From NCBI GenBank assembly GCA_021151615.1, contig JAGKXA010000001.1, positions 12,222-76,221 on the forward strand: a stretch of 64,000 nucleotides of DNA. Direction: 5' to 3'. The position numbers and the translations under genes were made by a program. The DNA is from Cellvibrionaceae bacterium. GTDB taxonomy: Bacteria > Pseudomonadota > Gammaproteobacteria > Pseudomonadales > Cellvibrionaceae. Shown piece by piece: positions 34,011 through 43,461 of the stretch. Positions within the stretch are counted from its first letter, which is position 1. Every line of letters begins with the position of its first letter. Below the pieces are notes generated by a model. It did not search any database. It was not told where the DNA came from and saw nothing but the letters and a program-made list of their open reading frames with translations.

Positions 34011-36056
34011 TTAACTGCCGATCAGGCCGCCATCATTTTTAGTCACGATGACCGTGGCTGAACGAGGACGTGCGCTACCGCCATCTGGCCAATTACTGGT
34101 GAAGGCTGTGGGGGTAGAGCGGTCGCCCGGGTGCTGGATGTTGACGAACATGGTTTTCAAATCCGGGGTCAGTGTTACACCGGTCACTTCGGCATCCACC
34201 GGGCCGACAAAAAAGCGCTTCACCTGCTTGGTTACCGGATCAGCGGCCAGCATCTGGTTATTACCGTAGGGGCCGCTCGCTTGCTGGCTGCCGCTCATGT
34301 CGGTTTGAATCCAGGCCACACCGCGGGTATCAATCAACAAGCCATCGGGACTCGCGAAGTGGTTGTCAGCAGTCAGGGTGATGGCCGTGTCGCCGGTTCC
34401 GGTTTTGGTGCCTACATCGCCACCCAGCAGGAAGATGTCCCATTTGAAGGTGGTTTTGTCGGCATCTTCGCGCCAGCGGATGATATGGCCCGTTGCATTG
34501 TTAGCGCGTGGGTTGGCGGCATCAATTTGCGCTTCGGTGCGGCTGGTGTTGTTGGTGAGGGTGAAGTACACCTCGCCGGTCTTTGGATGCACAGCACCCC
34601 ATTCCGGGCGATCCATTTTGGTGGCGCCCATCAAATCTGCGGCGGTGCGGGTATTGATCAGCAGGTCTGCCTGATCGGCAAAGCTCACGCCAGCTGCCGC
34701 TGCCTTGGCGGTAAAGGCGCTGTTAGTGATGTCCAGTGGTAGCCACTCGCCGGTGCCATCGGCATTGAATTTGGCAACATAGAGGACGCCAGTGTTGAGC
34801 AGCCAGCCGCCAGCGGTTGCCTTGTAGAAAGGCTCGGCAGAGACAAATTTGTAGATGTACTCATTTTGCGAGTCATCGCCTGAGTAGCAAACAACGGGTT
34901 TACCTTCAACTGCAGGGGCGAAGATCACACCTTCATGGCCAAAGCGACCCAAGGCTGTGCGTTTTTGCGGACGACCTTCCGGATCGAATGGGTCAATTTC
35001 CACCATCCAGCCAAAGGTGTTTGGCTCGTTGCGATAGTCATCCATGGCGGTCGCGCCTTTGGTGGACGCGTCAAAGCGGACATATTCATCGGCGGCAGAG
35101 TCGGCAACTTCCCAGTAATAGCGACCGTTTTTAGTGCCCACGCCATAGCGCTTGTGTTCGCGCGGTTGGGTAGCGTCCTTGTTCATAAAGTAGCCTGCCC
35201 AGTTTTCCTCGGCAGTCAAATAGGTGTGCCAGGGGGTGGCACCCATGCCGCAGTTGTTCAGAGTGCCACGGGTGCTAGTGCCGTTAGGGCTGTATTTGGT
35301 GGCGAGCTTGGCGTTACCTGAGGCGGGGCCGCGAATATCCATAGGCGTCGCACCGGTGATGCGGCGGTTAAACGGGCTGCCGCTGACAACTTGCCAGTTG
35401 TTACCGTTTTTGCGGATATGGATAACACTCACACCATGGGCAGCAATTTCCTTGCGCACTTCATCGGCCGGGCGGGTAGCGCCCAGGGTTTGGCCTTTGG
35501 TGTGAATCAACGCGGGGTCTATGTATTCGTGATTCATCACCAGCAATCCTTCACTGGAGTTGGTGCCGGTGGTCTTGGCGTCCATAGGGAAGAAGTATAC
35601 GCCGTCGTGATGTGCACCAACTTGTTGTTCTTGATCGGCACCGGTGTTGGAGGCGTCAGGTTTGTAAGCTGGCAGGGTGCCGGTCAATGGAGTTCCCCAT
35701 GGCACAAAAGAGACGGCGGTATAACCGCTTGGCACTGTGATTGCGTCGGCACGGGAAGTCGCAATAGCGGTGAAACCGAGCAGAGGTGCAACCGATGAAG
35801 AGGCTGCCGAGCTGCTGGACGCAGGAGTGCTGCTGGCACTGGAAGACGATGGGATTTGCGAGTTGGCTTTTTTGTCGTCATCACCACCACAAGCAACCAG
35901 GCTGGCGCCCATAAACGCAGCCACCGCAGTGCTCAGGCTACCTTTCAGGAACTGGCGACGCTGGGTCAATATTTCACCAAAGGTCGGATTGTTGGAGGTG
36001 TTCGACATAGGCTCAATACCTGAGTTGTCGATTTCATAAAGGATATGGTCACTCAT
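34011..36056 (-). CDS. phoX: PhoX family alkaline phosphatase (DUF839), Tat-exported
   Basis: 681 residues. The N-terminus carries a twin-arginine signal QRRQFLKGSLSTAVAAFMG with a possible lipobox LVACGG, then a Ser/Ala linker. Family signatures of PhoX: GLLVMNHEYID, ENWAGYF, GRFGHEGV, WGAVHPKTGEVYFTLTNN and FASPDGLLIDTRGVAWIQTD. PhoX is a calcium/iron-dependent periplasmic phosphatase releasing phosphate from organic esters. A Pho-box-like sequence lies about 60 bp upstream. Terminator downstream; single gene. Confidence 0.9.
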   Translation of the reverse strand: MSDHILYEIDNSGIEPMSNTSNNPTFGEILTQRRQFLKGSLSTAVAAFMGASLVACGGDDDKKANSQIPSSSSASSTPASSSSAASSSVAPLLGFTAIATSRADAITVPSGYTAVSFVPWGTPLTGTLPAYKPDASNTGADQEQQVGAHHDGVYFFPMDAKTTGTNSSEGLLVMNHEYIDPALIHTKGQTLGATRPADEVRKEIAAHGVSVIHIRKNGNNWQVVSGSPFNRRITGATPMDIRGPASGNAKLATKYSPNGTSTRGTLNNCGMGATPWHTYLTAEENWAGYFMNKDATQPREHKRYGVGTKNGRYYWEVADSAADEYVRFDASTKGATAMDDYRNEPNTFGWMVEIDPFDPEGRPQKRTALGRFGHEGVIFAPAVEGKPVVCYSGDDSQNEYIYKFVSAEPFYKATAGGWLLNTGVLYVAKFNADGTGEWLPLDITNSAFTAKAAAAGVSFADQADLLINTRTAADLMGATKMDRPEWGAVHPKTGEVYFTLTNNTSRTEAQIDAANPRANNATGHIIRWREDADKTTFKWDIFLLGGDVGTKTGTGDTAITLTADNHFASPDGLLIDTRGVAWIQTDMSGSQQASGPYGNNQMLAADPVTKQVKRFFVGPVDAEVTGVTLTPDLKTMFVNIQHPGDRSTPTAFTSNWPDGGSARPRSATVIVTKNDGGLIGS

Positions 36057-36114
36057 CGGTTGCTTCCTGTGATTTTGGTTGACTAGGATTTGGCAACGAT
36101 TAAAGCGACGCTAT

Positions 36115-36132
36115 ATGTCATTCAGGCGACAG
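36115..36132 (-). promoter_or_regulatory. Possible Pho box upstream of phoX
   Basis: On the minus strand CTGTCGC-CTGA-ATGACAT has the 7-4-7 layout of a PhoB half-site pair (consensus CTGTCAT-N4-CTGTCAT). Each half departs from consensus at two positions. Location upstream of a phosphatase gene supports the call. Confidence 0.45.
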
Positions 36133-36291
36133 ATTTTTGAAGATTTGGTAACAAGCCTATGACGCTTTGATGAATTGTTTAGATGCTATTCAGCCGATAA
36201 GGCTAATGGCTTTGTGGTGATGGATTTATTACTGCGGCAGTTAAATCTGCTACGCTTGGGCAATCTTGTAAATTGATAGTTGTTGAGATCT

Positions 36292-37164
36292 ATGGAATCC
36301 AGCGCACAACCGGTGCAAACCGATTATTCAGTCTATCGCAGTGTGATCAATAACCTGCTGAGCGGGAGCGAACAGTTACCCAGTTTGCCCAGTATTACCT
36401 TTGAAATTCGTAAAGCGATGGGGCAACAAGACTTGTCCATGGTTGAGTTGAGTAGGCTATTGGCGAAAGATCCCGCGCTTTCAGCGGTCTTGCTCAAGTA
36501 CGCTTCCAGCCCTTTGGTGGGTAGCCAGACTCCGCCGCAAAATTTGTTGGACGTGATTCGTTTGCTGGGGATGAACCAGGTGGAGCGCATAACTATGGTG
36601 CATTCCATCAAAAGTTTATTTTCTGTTCACTCGGTCAAACACAAACGCCTGTTTTTGGAGGCCTGGCGACGCTTGGCGCTTAAGGCGAGTTTGAGTACTT
36701 ATATTGCCAAGCAGGTTCATATACGCAATGTGCTACCCGATAACGTACTCATGGCGGCACTGCTCAGCGAAGTGGGCACGCTTGCCGTGCTCTCGGCATT
36801 TAAAAACAGTGAGGCTACGCCGGATATTCCAACCTATGTGGCACTTTGCCGCGAATATGCAAAATCACTGGGTGTTATCACGCTCAAACAATGGCAAGTG
36901 GATGAGCAATACCTGAAAGTAGTGCAGGAAATTGGCCATTGGAAAGAGGAAAGCCCCGGCCCGGTTAACCTCAGCGATATTATTAATTTGGGGTTGTATC
37001 ACTCTCTCAAACTTAGCTACACCAAAACGGATTTGCCACCGCTGCAGGAAATCACGGCCTATAAAAAACTGGACGAACCTGCGAATAAAATGATTGCGGG
37101 TGGCTTGGATTTGGTGATGACCAATATTCAGGAAATACGCGTGGTGGCGAAGAGTTTGTTCTAA
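36292..37164 (+). CDS. HDOD domain protein
   Basis: 290 residues from the ATG at 36292 (a TTG at 36280 would add four). The HDOD domain spans about 25-215: LPSLPSITFEIRKAMGQ, LSRLLAKDPALSAVLLKYAS and LDVIRLLGMNQV are the hallmark. The metal-binding His-Asp of true HD phosphohydrolases is absent, as in all HDOD proteins. Such proteins act as signalling adaptors in motility and c-di-GMP networks. Divergent from phoX. Confidence 0.85.
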   Translation: MESSAQPVQTDYSVYRSVINNLLSGSEQLPSLPSITFEIRKAMGQQDLSMVELSRLLAKDPALSAVLLKYASSPLVGSQTPPQNLLDVIRLLGMNQVERITMVHSIKSLFSVHSVKHKRLFLEAWRRLALKASLSTYIAKQVHIRNVLPDNVLMAALLSEVGTLAVLSAFKNSEATPDIPTYVALCREYAKSLGVITLKQWQVDEQYLKVVQEIGHWKEESPGPVNLSDIINLGLYHSLKLSYTKTDLPPLQEITAYKKLDEPANKMIAGGLDLVMTNIQEIRVVAKSLF

Positions 37165-37195
37165 TTTCTGCAGTAAATGCGCGCTAGTTAAAAAA

Positions 37196-38203
37196 TTAGG
37201 GCGCGTTTATCCTCGTTAAAAACTCTGCTCCTGCGGGTGAATCCAAATAGAATCGCAGCAAGGTATTTTTCTCACGGAAGAATTGCGTGTTAATCCACTC
37301 GCGGTAAGTTTGAATAAGCATTTCTTGCGAGATTTTTTGATTAAATAATCCATCCAGTAAGTGGCTGCACATTATGCCGCTCATCAATGCTCTAAGCACG
37401 CCGTGAGATGACGATGGATCGAAGCTGATTGCGGTATCGCCCACTAATATAAATCCGGGGCCTACGGACTCGGGGCGTCGTTGCCAGCTTACATTCATTC
37501 CTGTTGCGCAATCACTTTTATCGCCAATACGCAACTCAACCCAGGCAGTGCGATTGGAATTGATCGGCGCCTGCCAGTGCCAACCCTGCACATTGAAACG
37601 AAACCTCGGCTGCCCCGCCAGCTCGGGCAATGGATGATCGTGCCAGCCGAATTTTACGTGCAGGGGAGGCGAATGAATTTCGGTGGGCAGTTGCAACGCT
37701 TGTGCTAACCAGGCATTGCGACCGCTGGCATCTATCGTCCATGCAGCGTGAATAATTTGCCCATTGATGACTGCGCCTGTAACAGTGTTTTGGTTGGTGA
37801 GCAGTTCTTGCGGGCGCGCTTTACGCATTAGGGTTGCTCCCGACTCAATAACGGCCTGCTGTAATAATTCACCCAGAACTTTCCGGTCTGCCTGGAATCC
37901 CCGCCATGGGCCCCGTTGATCTTTGCCATAGGCGGAAAAGTGCTGTGTGCCATAGGTGTCTATCCAGATACCCTGATGGCGAGCGAAATTTGCCTGGAGA
38001 AATTTTTCAGCGATACCCAATTGTTGGAGCAATGGTTCTACGCCCGGGTGCAGGGTTTCACCGGGCGAATTTTTTGGGCCGCTGCAAGTATCAGCAATGA
38101 ACACCCTTAACCCGGATTGACGCGCGCGCAGGGCGGCAGCGCAGCCTGCTGGCCCTGCGCCAAGTATTAATAGATCGATTTCAATTGGACTATCGCTTGT
38201 CAT
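37196..38203 (-). CDS. FAD-dependent oxidoreductase, LodB-like
   Basis: 335 residues. The dinucleotide-binding start DLLILGAGPAGCAAALRARQ, the second motif DASGRNAWLA and the third FILVGDTAISFDPSSSHGV mark a group A flavoprotein related to LodB and to tryptophan halogenases. LodB-like proteins are needed to form the tryptophylquinone cofactor in their LodA partners. It lies 57 bp downstream of the LodA-like gene on the same strand, which is the lodAB arrangement. The halogenase WxWxIP motif is absent, so halogenation is unlikely. Confidence 0.7.
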   Translation of the reverse strand: MTSDSPIEIDLLILGAGPAGCAAALRARQSGLRVFIADTCSGPKNSPGETLHPGVEPLLQQLGIAEKFLQANFARHQGIWIDTYGTQHFSAYGKDQRGPWRGFQADRKVLGELLQQAVIESGATLMRKARPQELLTNQNTVTGAVINGQIIHAAWTIDASGRNAWLAQALQLPTEIHSPPLHVKFGWHDHPLPELAGQPRFRFNVQGWHWQAPINSNRTAWVELRIGDKSDCATGMNVSWQRRPESVGPGFILVGDTAISFDPSSSHGVLRALMSGIMCSHLLDGLFNQKISQEMLIQTYREWINTQFFREKNTLLRFYLDSPAGAEFLTRINAP

Positions 38204-38260
38204 AAATTGAATGTTTGTTGCCGGCGTAAAAACGATTTTCCATCAATGTGAGCCAGAGAG

Positions 38261-40546
38261 TTAATGTGGATGGAAACTAAAGGCCGCATTGCCATTTTTG
38301 TAGGCTACTCCTGCAGTGCTGTACTGGCAGAGATGAATTCTTTTCACCTGCCGGCGCACGCGGTCTAATTCGCTGGTGGGTTTTCGTTTGCCGGTGAGTT
38401 CAGCAAATTCCAATAAATAGCCATCGCCGGTTAATTTATTGCTGCCTGGGTTAGCCAAGCCCCAATCTGCGATTTTTCGAAATGATACCAGGCAAAGATT
38501 GTCGGAATCACTTGCTTCCAGCACTGCTTCACTGGCATTAAAGGCAAGATTACGCGCAATTAGATCTTCGCTTTGTACATAGGCGGTAAGGTCAAGGCGA
38601 ATGCGTCCCGCCAATGCGTGGGCCACATAATCAGAGCGTTCAATAGCGACGTAATTGACATAGCGTTTGTTATCGATTGTTTCAAAAAACGGCCCGTACT
38701 CACCGTCCCAGCCGCGATAGGTTTTGATTTTTTTAGCAATTACATGTTGGTGTGCCGGGTGAAAACCCAACTCTTCATCCAGCATGGGCAGTTGGTTGCC
38801 AAAACCTTCATTTCCAAAGGTGCGGCCATTGTCCGGCGCTACACTGGGCCAAAAGGAGGCGAGGGCCGCGCAGAGTTTTGCATCTTCCGGAAACGGTGAG
38901 CCCAAGCCGGAACTGGAGAGAAAGGAACCCACTGCATCGCGACTGCGCGCTGTGTCCCAGCCGGGCGCAAACACGTTGGAGGCCGCATCGGGCAAGTGAC
39001 TGATCTTGTAATTGGGTTGGCCGGGAATTGATGTTTTTGTGCCCGAAGCGAGACTGCCGAGAATGGCAGTGAGGGTTTTGTCATCGCGACGAAAAGCTTG
39101 CGTTGCAGGATTGGACGGGCGTGGTAGCAGTGGATTCACTGGCAGTAAACGCTGTTTTGATAAAGGTTCAACGTTGCTAATCGTGGGTGCAGCTTCCACT
39201 TCCATTTGATCCGCCAACGGAAAAAAATCCGGCGCAGTAACCAGCGAGAAAGCCGGGAAATTTTCGCGCGCTTTTTTCAAGCCAGTCACCACGGCCTCAA
39301 CGCAACCATCGCAGGAATCGTCCACAAAATGTGCTGCCGGGTAACCTCCTTTTTCCAGTAAGTTTGAAAAAATAGCGGCATCCAGCGTGTTTAAATTTTT
39401 GGGTTTCTGATCGATAGATCCGAGGGGTTTGATTTCATGGCGAATATTGACATATTCGGGTGCAATACGGTCATCGCCGTGGGATGGGATTTCCAAAGAG
39501 GATTCCATATAGCGAGTTTCACGATCGCGAATATTGGCGCGTTTGCGCGGCACAATAAAATGCGCGATTTGTTCCTTGTTGGAGACAGAATTTTTTTGTG
39601 CGGCGGTGCGGATCAAGGCTTTCGCCGGTGTGGGCACCAACAGGGCAGAGGCACCGGATTTTTGGAGCGAAACCAAATTGCCGCCGTTGCGTGAATCGCG
39701 CACGTAGGGGTATTGGTTAATATCGAATCCTTCAGGAATAGGTAAGCCGCCTTCTGCCTCAGACAGTATGTGTGTCATACGCAGTTTTTCGTTGCGATGG
39801 TATTCCAAAAAATCAATATTAATATTACATCCGGCGAGACATTCACTGCCAGCAAATAATTTATGTACCGGAAATAAAAAATTACGGTTGTTATCGCCGC
39901 GTTGTACACCTTGTATTGTGCCGTTTGCCCCGGGTTTTGCGCGTCGCGCCAGGAATACCGCGTAGCGTGCAGGCAGAACTGAAATGCCATTGTTGTTGTT
40001 TTCAGGCAGTACCCAAAAGCTGCGTCGCTGCGCGTTGTAATTGGGGGCTGCTGTGCCTACGCGGGCTACCCCTGTGCGGGAATAAATAAAATCCGCAAAT
40101 CTCAAATGCGCGCTTCGGCTGCCCTCGCGGTATTGATAGGAAAATACAGCAATGACGGTGTTATCCAGGTCTTTGCGGTTGGCAACCAAACTATAAATGT
40201 AATTTTCTACAACATCTAATTCTTCCAGCGTTGGGTAATCACTTTGCTTGGCTGACGGTGCACCTGTTGCGGTTGGATGAATCAATGGGGATGAGAGTAC
40301 ATGAAACAGTAAACTTTGTTCAGGACGACCAGGCGTAATTGCTTTGTTGGCTAAGGGATGAAAATCTTCAAGCCCGCTTTGGGTTCGATCAATGTGCTTG
40401 AGCGATTTGGCGAGAGCTTTTTTAAATTCGTTGATACCGGGTTGCGCTATATCCAGCGTGCCGTTGGTTAAGGCTAATAGTAATTCGCGCCAGCCGCGTG
40501 GTGCGAGGCGGTCACAAATTTCTTTTACATCGTTAATCAAACTCAT
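38261..40546 (-). CDS. LodA/GoxA-like protein, putative quinocofactor amino-acid oxidase
   Basis: 761 residues from the ATG at 40544-40546, preceded by AAGGAG; the longer reading to 40678 is rejected. Segments that recall the LodA family: RTGVARVGTAAPNY (near residue 165), and late KLCAALASFWPSVAPDNGRTF, whose tryptophan (about 566) is the candidate for conversion into cysteine tryptophylquinone. LodA oxidises free lysine at the epsilon-amino group, making hydrogen peroxide; GoxA uses glycine. The N-terminal 150 residues are unlike classical LodA. The partner cysteine cannot be assigned by eye. The FAD gene downstream supports the call. Cytoplasmic expression is likely, as no signal peptide is present. 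Confidence 0.5.
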   Translation of the reverse strand: MSLINDVKEICDRLAPRGWRELLLALTNGTLDIAQPGINEFKKALAKSLKHIDRTQSGLEDFHPLANKAITPGRPEQSLLFHVLSSPLIHPTATGAPSAKQSDYPTLEELDVVENYIYSLVANRKDLDNTVIAVFSYQYREGSRSAHLRFADFIYSRTGVARVGTAAPNYNAQRRSFWVLPENNNNGISVLPARYAVFLARRAKPGANGTIQGVQRGDNNRNFLFPVHKLFAGSECLAGCNINIDFLEYHRNEKLRMTHILSEAEGGLPIPEGFDINQYPYVRDSRNGGNLVSLQKSGASALLVPTPAKALIRTAAQKNSVSNKEQIAHFIVPRKRANIRDRETRYMESSLEIPSHGDDRIAPEYVNIRHEIKPLGSIDQKPKNLNTLDAAIFSNLLEKGGYPAAHFVDDSCDGCVEAVVTGLKKARENFPAFSLVTAPDFFPLADQMEVEAAPTISNVEPLSKQRLLPVNPLLPRPSNPATQAFRRDDKTLTAILGSLASGTKTSIPGQPNYKISHLPDAASNVFAPGWDTARSRDAVGSFLSSSGLGSPFPEDAKLCAALASFWPSVAPDNGRTFGNEGFGNQLPMLDEELGFHPAHQHVIAKKIKTYRGWDGEYGPFFETIDNKRYVNYVAIERSDYVAHALAGRIRLDLTAYVQSEDLIARNLAFNASEAVLEASDSDNLCLVSFRKIADWGLANPGSNKLTGDGYLLEFAELTGKRKPTSELDRVRRQVKRIHLCQYSTAGVAYKNGNAAFSFHPH

Positions 40547-40634
40547 CTTTGTTCTCCTTGAAAATTCTTGTTTTACAGATACCAAAAAAAGAGGCGTTAA
40601 ATACCACTGATAAAATGATGTAGTCCATGTGAAT

Positions 40635-41663
40635 TTATTTGCCTGGGTGTCCTGCTCGAATCGCCCGTGCCAACTCAAGTACCGACAATGGCGCTGACCC
40701 TTCCGCTTTATTGCTCACTGTGACAAAAACATTGTGCCCCGCACTGGCGGTACCGGCAATTACGCGGACTAACGCTGCACCTGTTTCCGGATCGGGATCG
40801 ATTATTTTGTCGTAAGGTTCATAGGCGTCGCGCGCATCTTCATAACCAAAAGCGCCGTGGATCGGGTTTAAATTCCAGCGGCAGACCAGGGGGCCGGGCC
40901 AGAGTGCGCGAAGGATAGGAAGTTGTTCGGCAATAGGTGGCATTTTTGCGTGAAGCCCCATGCAGTAGGTCGCGCCGGTAGCACGCAAGGCGTTTACAAA
41001 TTGCGGTGTTAGCCATTGTGGATCGCGCACCTCCACAGCGACTACGCCATCGGGCGCTAAGGGTTTTAAATCGGGAATTGCGCTTAATAACCTGTGTAAA
41101 CGATCAATTAATTTTGGCATTTGTGCCAACCAGGCGCCGGGCAGGGGGCTGATCTGGAATACCAGTGCGCCGAGCTTTTGTCCCAAGCCCTCCAGTGCGG
41201 GTTCAACAAACATCTGCACCGCTTCTTCGGCATGTAAAAAATGCGCATTGGTGCGCATGCCACGACCGGATTCATCGCGCACCAGGGCATCGGTAATCAA
41301 ACTCGGTGCTTTTACCACAAAGCGAAAATCCGGCCTTACTTGCGATGCGTATTGTGCAAATTGCGCAACATTAAGCGGGCGATAAAAACTGCGATCAATA
41401 CTGACGGTGCGCATTAACGGATGCTTGGCGTAGGCCGTTAAACCATAGCGTGACAAGTTGGTTTCTGAATATTCACCATCCCACACCAGTCCATCCCAGC
41501 CGGGATAATTCCACGAGGAGGTGCCCAGGCGCAGGTGCGCGGGCAGGGCAGCTGCCAGTTCAATCCATTCGGGGGAAGCAGCAACGGGTGTTATGTCGCG
41601 GCTGGATTTTCGCGCGGATTTTGGGGCCGGTGTTCCAGGTTCGTCGAATAAAGGGTTTTGCAT
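40635..41663 (-). CDS. DUF72 family protein (YecE-like)
   Basis: 342 residues. The DUF72 TIM-barrel signatures are clear: LRLGTSSWNYPGWDGLVW near residue 44, MRTVSIDRSFYRPL, FRFVVKAP, LGALVFQISP and VAVEVRDPQWL. Function unknown. The first 35 residues are a variable tail. Same strand as the LodA-like gene, about 90 bp upstream of it. Confidence 0.88.
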   Translation of the reverse strand: MQNPLFDEPGTPAPKSARKSSRDITPVAASPEWIELAAALPAHLRLGTSSWNYPGWDGLVWDGEYSETNLSRYGLTAYAKHPLMRTVSIDRSFYRPLNVAQFAQYASQVRPDFRFVVKAPSLITDALVRDESGRGMRTNAHFLHAEEAVQMFVEPALEGLGQKLGALVFQISPLPGAWLAQMPKLIDRLHRLLSAIPDLKPLAPDGVVAVEVRDPQWLTPQFVNALRATGATYCMGLHAKMPPIAEQLPILRALWPGPLVCRWNLNPIHGAFGYEDARDAYEPYDKIIDPDPETGAALVRVIAGTASAGHNVFVTVSNKAEGSAPLSVLELARAIRAGHPGK

Positions 41664-41736
41664 AATTAATACGGCGTTATTAATGTCAACTGATCACAGC
41701 CTGGTGATGGAGCTGATTGATTATGACACAGGTGTT

Positions 41737-41767
41737 ATTCAGAACTCACTTTGTGTGAGCTCTGAAT
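41737..41767 (-). terminator. Stem-loop after the halogenase gene
   Basis: ATTCAGAACTCAC (41737-41749) and GTGAGCTCTGAAT (41755-41767) form a 13-bp stem with one mismatch and a five-base loop, starting 12 bp after the stop of the halogenase gene. No T run follows on the minus strand. Confidence 0.5.
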
Positions 41768-41778
41768 GAAACAAATAA

Positions 41779-43260
41779 CTATTTCACGGCGCAATAAGCT
41801 TTCATGAAATCTGCATGACGCGGCAATTTGTTGACAGCTGCTGCAATGTTCGATTTCATTGCCATAAGACCGGAAAATATTTTCTCATCGCTGAATACAT
41901 GGGGAAAGTGATGATAGCTTTGGGGTTCTATGCGTTGGCCTAACATCACTTGTAGCCAGGAAGTTATGCTAAAAACCTCATCGACATCACGGTGCAACTG
42001 ACCGGTTGCTCTAAAAAATTCAATTCTCTCTGAGAGAGAGTCAGGTATCGGCATATCACGGCAGTCTCGCCAATACGGAGTGTCATCGCGCTCGGTGGCT
42101 TTGTAGTGCAGGATAATAAAATCCCGAATATGTTCGTACTCAGTGCGAGACAAGTCATTGTAGCGACGCATTAACTGCTCGTTGCATCCTTCAAATGGAA
42201 ATAGTTGTAACAGCCTGATGATGCCTATTTGAATCAGATGAATGCTGGTTGACTCCAGCGGTTCTACAAAACCGCCCGCCAAACCTATAGCAACACAATT
42301 TTTCACCCATGCTTGCTTGCGGCGTCCCGTGTGGAATTTAAGCAGGCGAAGCTCTGCTCGAATATCACCATCCAGATTTTCTAACAAGGTATTTCTTGCA
42401 TCTTCATCGGAAATGTAAGCGCTGGAATAAACATGGCCTGTGCCTTGTCGATGCTGTAACGGAATCTTCCATTGCCAACCGCTGCCATGTGCAATAGCAC
42501 GGGTATAAGGTGGAATATCACCGGAAAACTCTGTCTGTAAGGCTACCGCACTGTCATTACGTAGCCACTGTCCCCATTTTTCATAACCGGCATTCAAGGT
42601 CTGTTCGATAAGTAGGCCACGGAACCCCGTACAATCAATAAATAAATCGCCTTCAATACGAGTACCAGAATCCAGTATCACAGACTCAATAAAACCGGTA
42701 TCCGGATGCTGAGTAACTTCAATAATTTTTCCTTCGATACGACGTACACCTTTTTCTTCGCTAAGCTTACGCAAAAAAGTTGCATAAAGACTTGCATCAA
42801 AATGATAGGCGTAGTTGAGCTTTGGATTTTCAGTGAGTGCAAATTTATGGGCCTTGGCCGCTTGTAACTCAAAACAGATATCGTCAAGGGCAATGTTGTA
42901 ACCACGAGCTTTGGCGGCCATCCAGTAATGATAAAAATCCATAATCCAGGTGGGTTTTCCGAACGAACCAAACGGGTGGATATATCGGTCGCCCTTGCGT
43001 GCCCAATTCTCAAAGGAAATACCCAGCTTGATACTTCCCAAGGTTGCACTTAAAAATTCCCGTTCATCAATGTCAAGAATTTTGTGGAAAGAGCAGATAG
43101 TCGGGAAGGTCGCTTCGCCCACACCTACTGTGCCGATTTCAGTAGACTCGATCAATGTTATATCTAACAAGGTGCCGAGTTGATGTGATAAAGCAACTGC
43201 AGTACACCAGCCCGATGTACCTCCACCAGCAATCACTACTTTTTTTATTTTCTGTGACAT
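41779..43260 (-). CDS. Tryptophan halogenase-family flavoprotein
   Basis: 493 residues from the ATG at 43258-43260 (GAGGTAGGT directly upstream). The FAD-binding start VVIAGGGTSGWCTAVALSH and the diagnostic WxWxIP motif in GSGWQWKIPL place it with flavin-dependent halogenases. The catalytic lysine is probably in TLGSIKLGISFENW. AGGFVEPLESTSIHLIQIGI is another signature. Tryptophan halogenases use FADH2, oxygen and halide to make a hypohalous species. In Cellvibrio-like genomes these genes often lie near TonB receptors and SapC/cupin genes, which are missing here. A flavin reductase partner is also not present. Confidence 0.85.
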   Translation of the reverse strand: MSQKIKKVVIAGGGTSGWCTAVALSHQLGTLLDITLIESTEIGTVGVGEATFPTICSFHKILDIDEREFLSATLGSIKLGISFENWARKGDRYIHPFGSFGKPTWIMDFYHYWMAAKARGYNIALDDICFELQAAKAHKFALTENPKLNYAYHFDASLYATFLRKLSEEKGVRRIEGKIIEVTQHPDTGFIESVILDSGTRIEGDLFIDCTGFRGLLIEQTLNAGYEKWGQWLRNDSAVALQTEFSGDIPPYTRAIAHGSGWQWKIPLQHRQGTGHVYSSAYISDEDARNTLLENLDGDIRAELRLLKFHTGRRKQAWVKNCVAIGLAGGFVEPLESTSIHLIQIGIIRLLQLFPFEGCNEQLMRRYNDLSRTEYEHIRDFIILHYKATERDDTPYWRDCRDMPIPDSLSERIEFFRATGQLHRDVDEVFSITSWLQVMLGQRIEPQSYHHFPHVFSDEKIFSGLMAMKSNIAAAVNKLPRHADFMKAYCAVK

Positions 43261-43461
43261 ACCTACCTCGGAAAATTTATATAAAAATCGCGACAAAAAT
43301 GCCAGGGCTACTGGCACAAGGAACGCGTTTTATCCGAAATAATTTGGTGGGACAATTGAAAGGTCATTAATTTTCACTATGGCATTAGGTGTTAATGTGT
43401 GGCCCTAATAGGTTTGGGCCGGTAATATGTATCTGTTGAGTAATTGTTTGTGGACTTTCCT

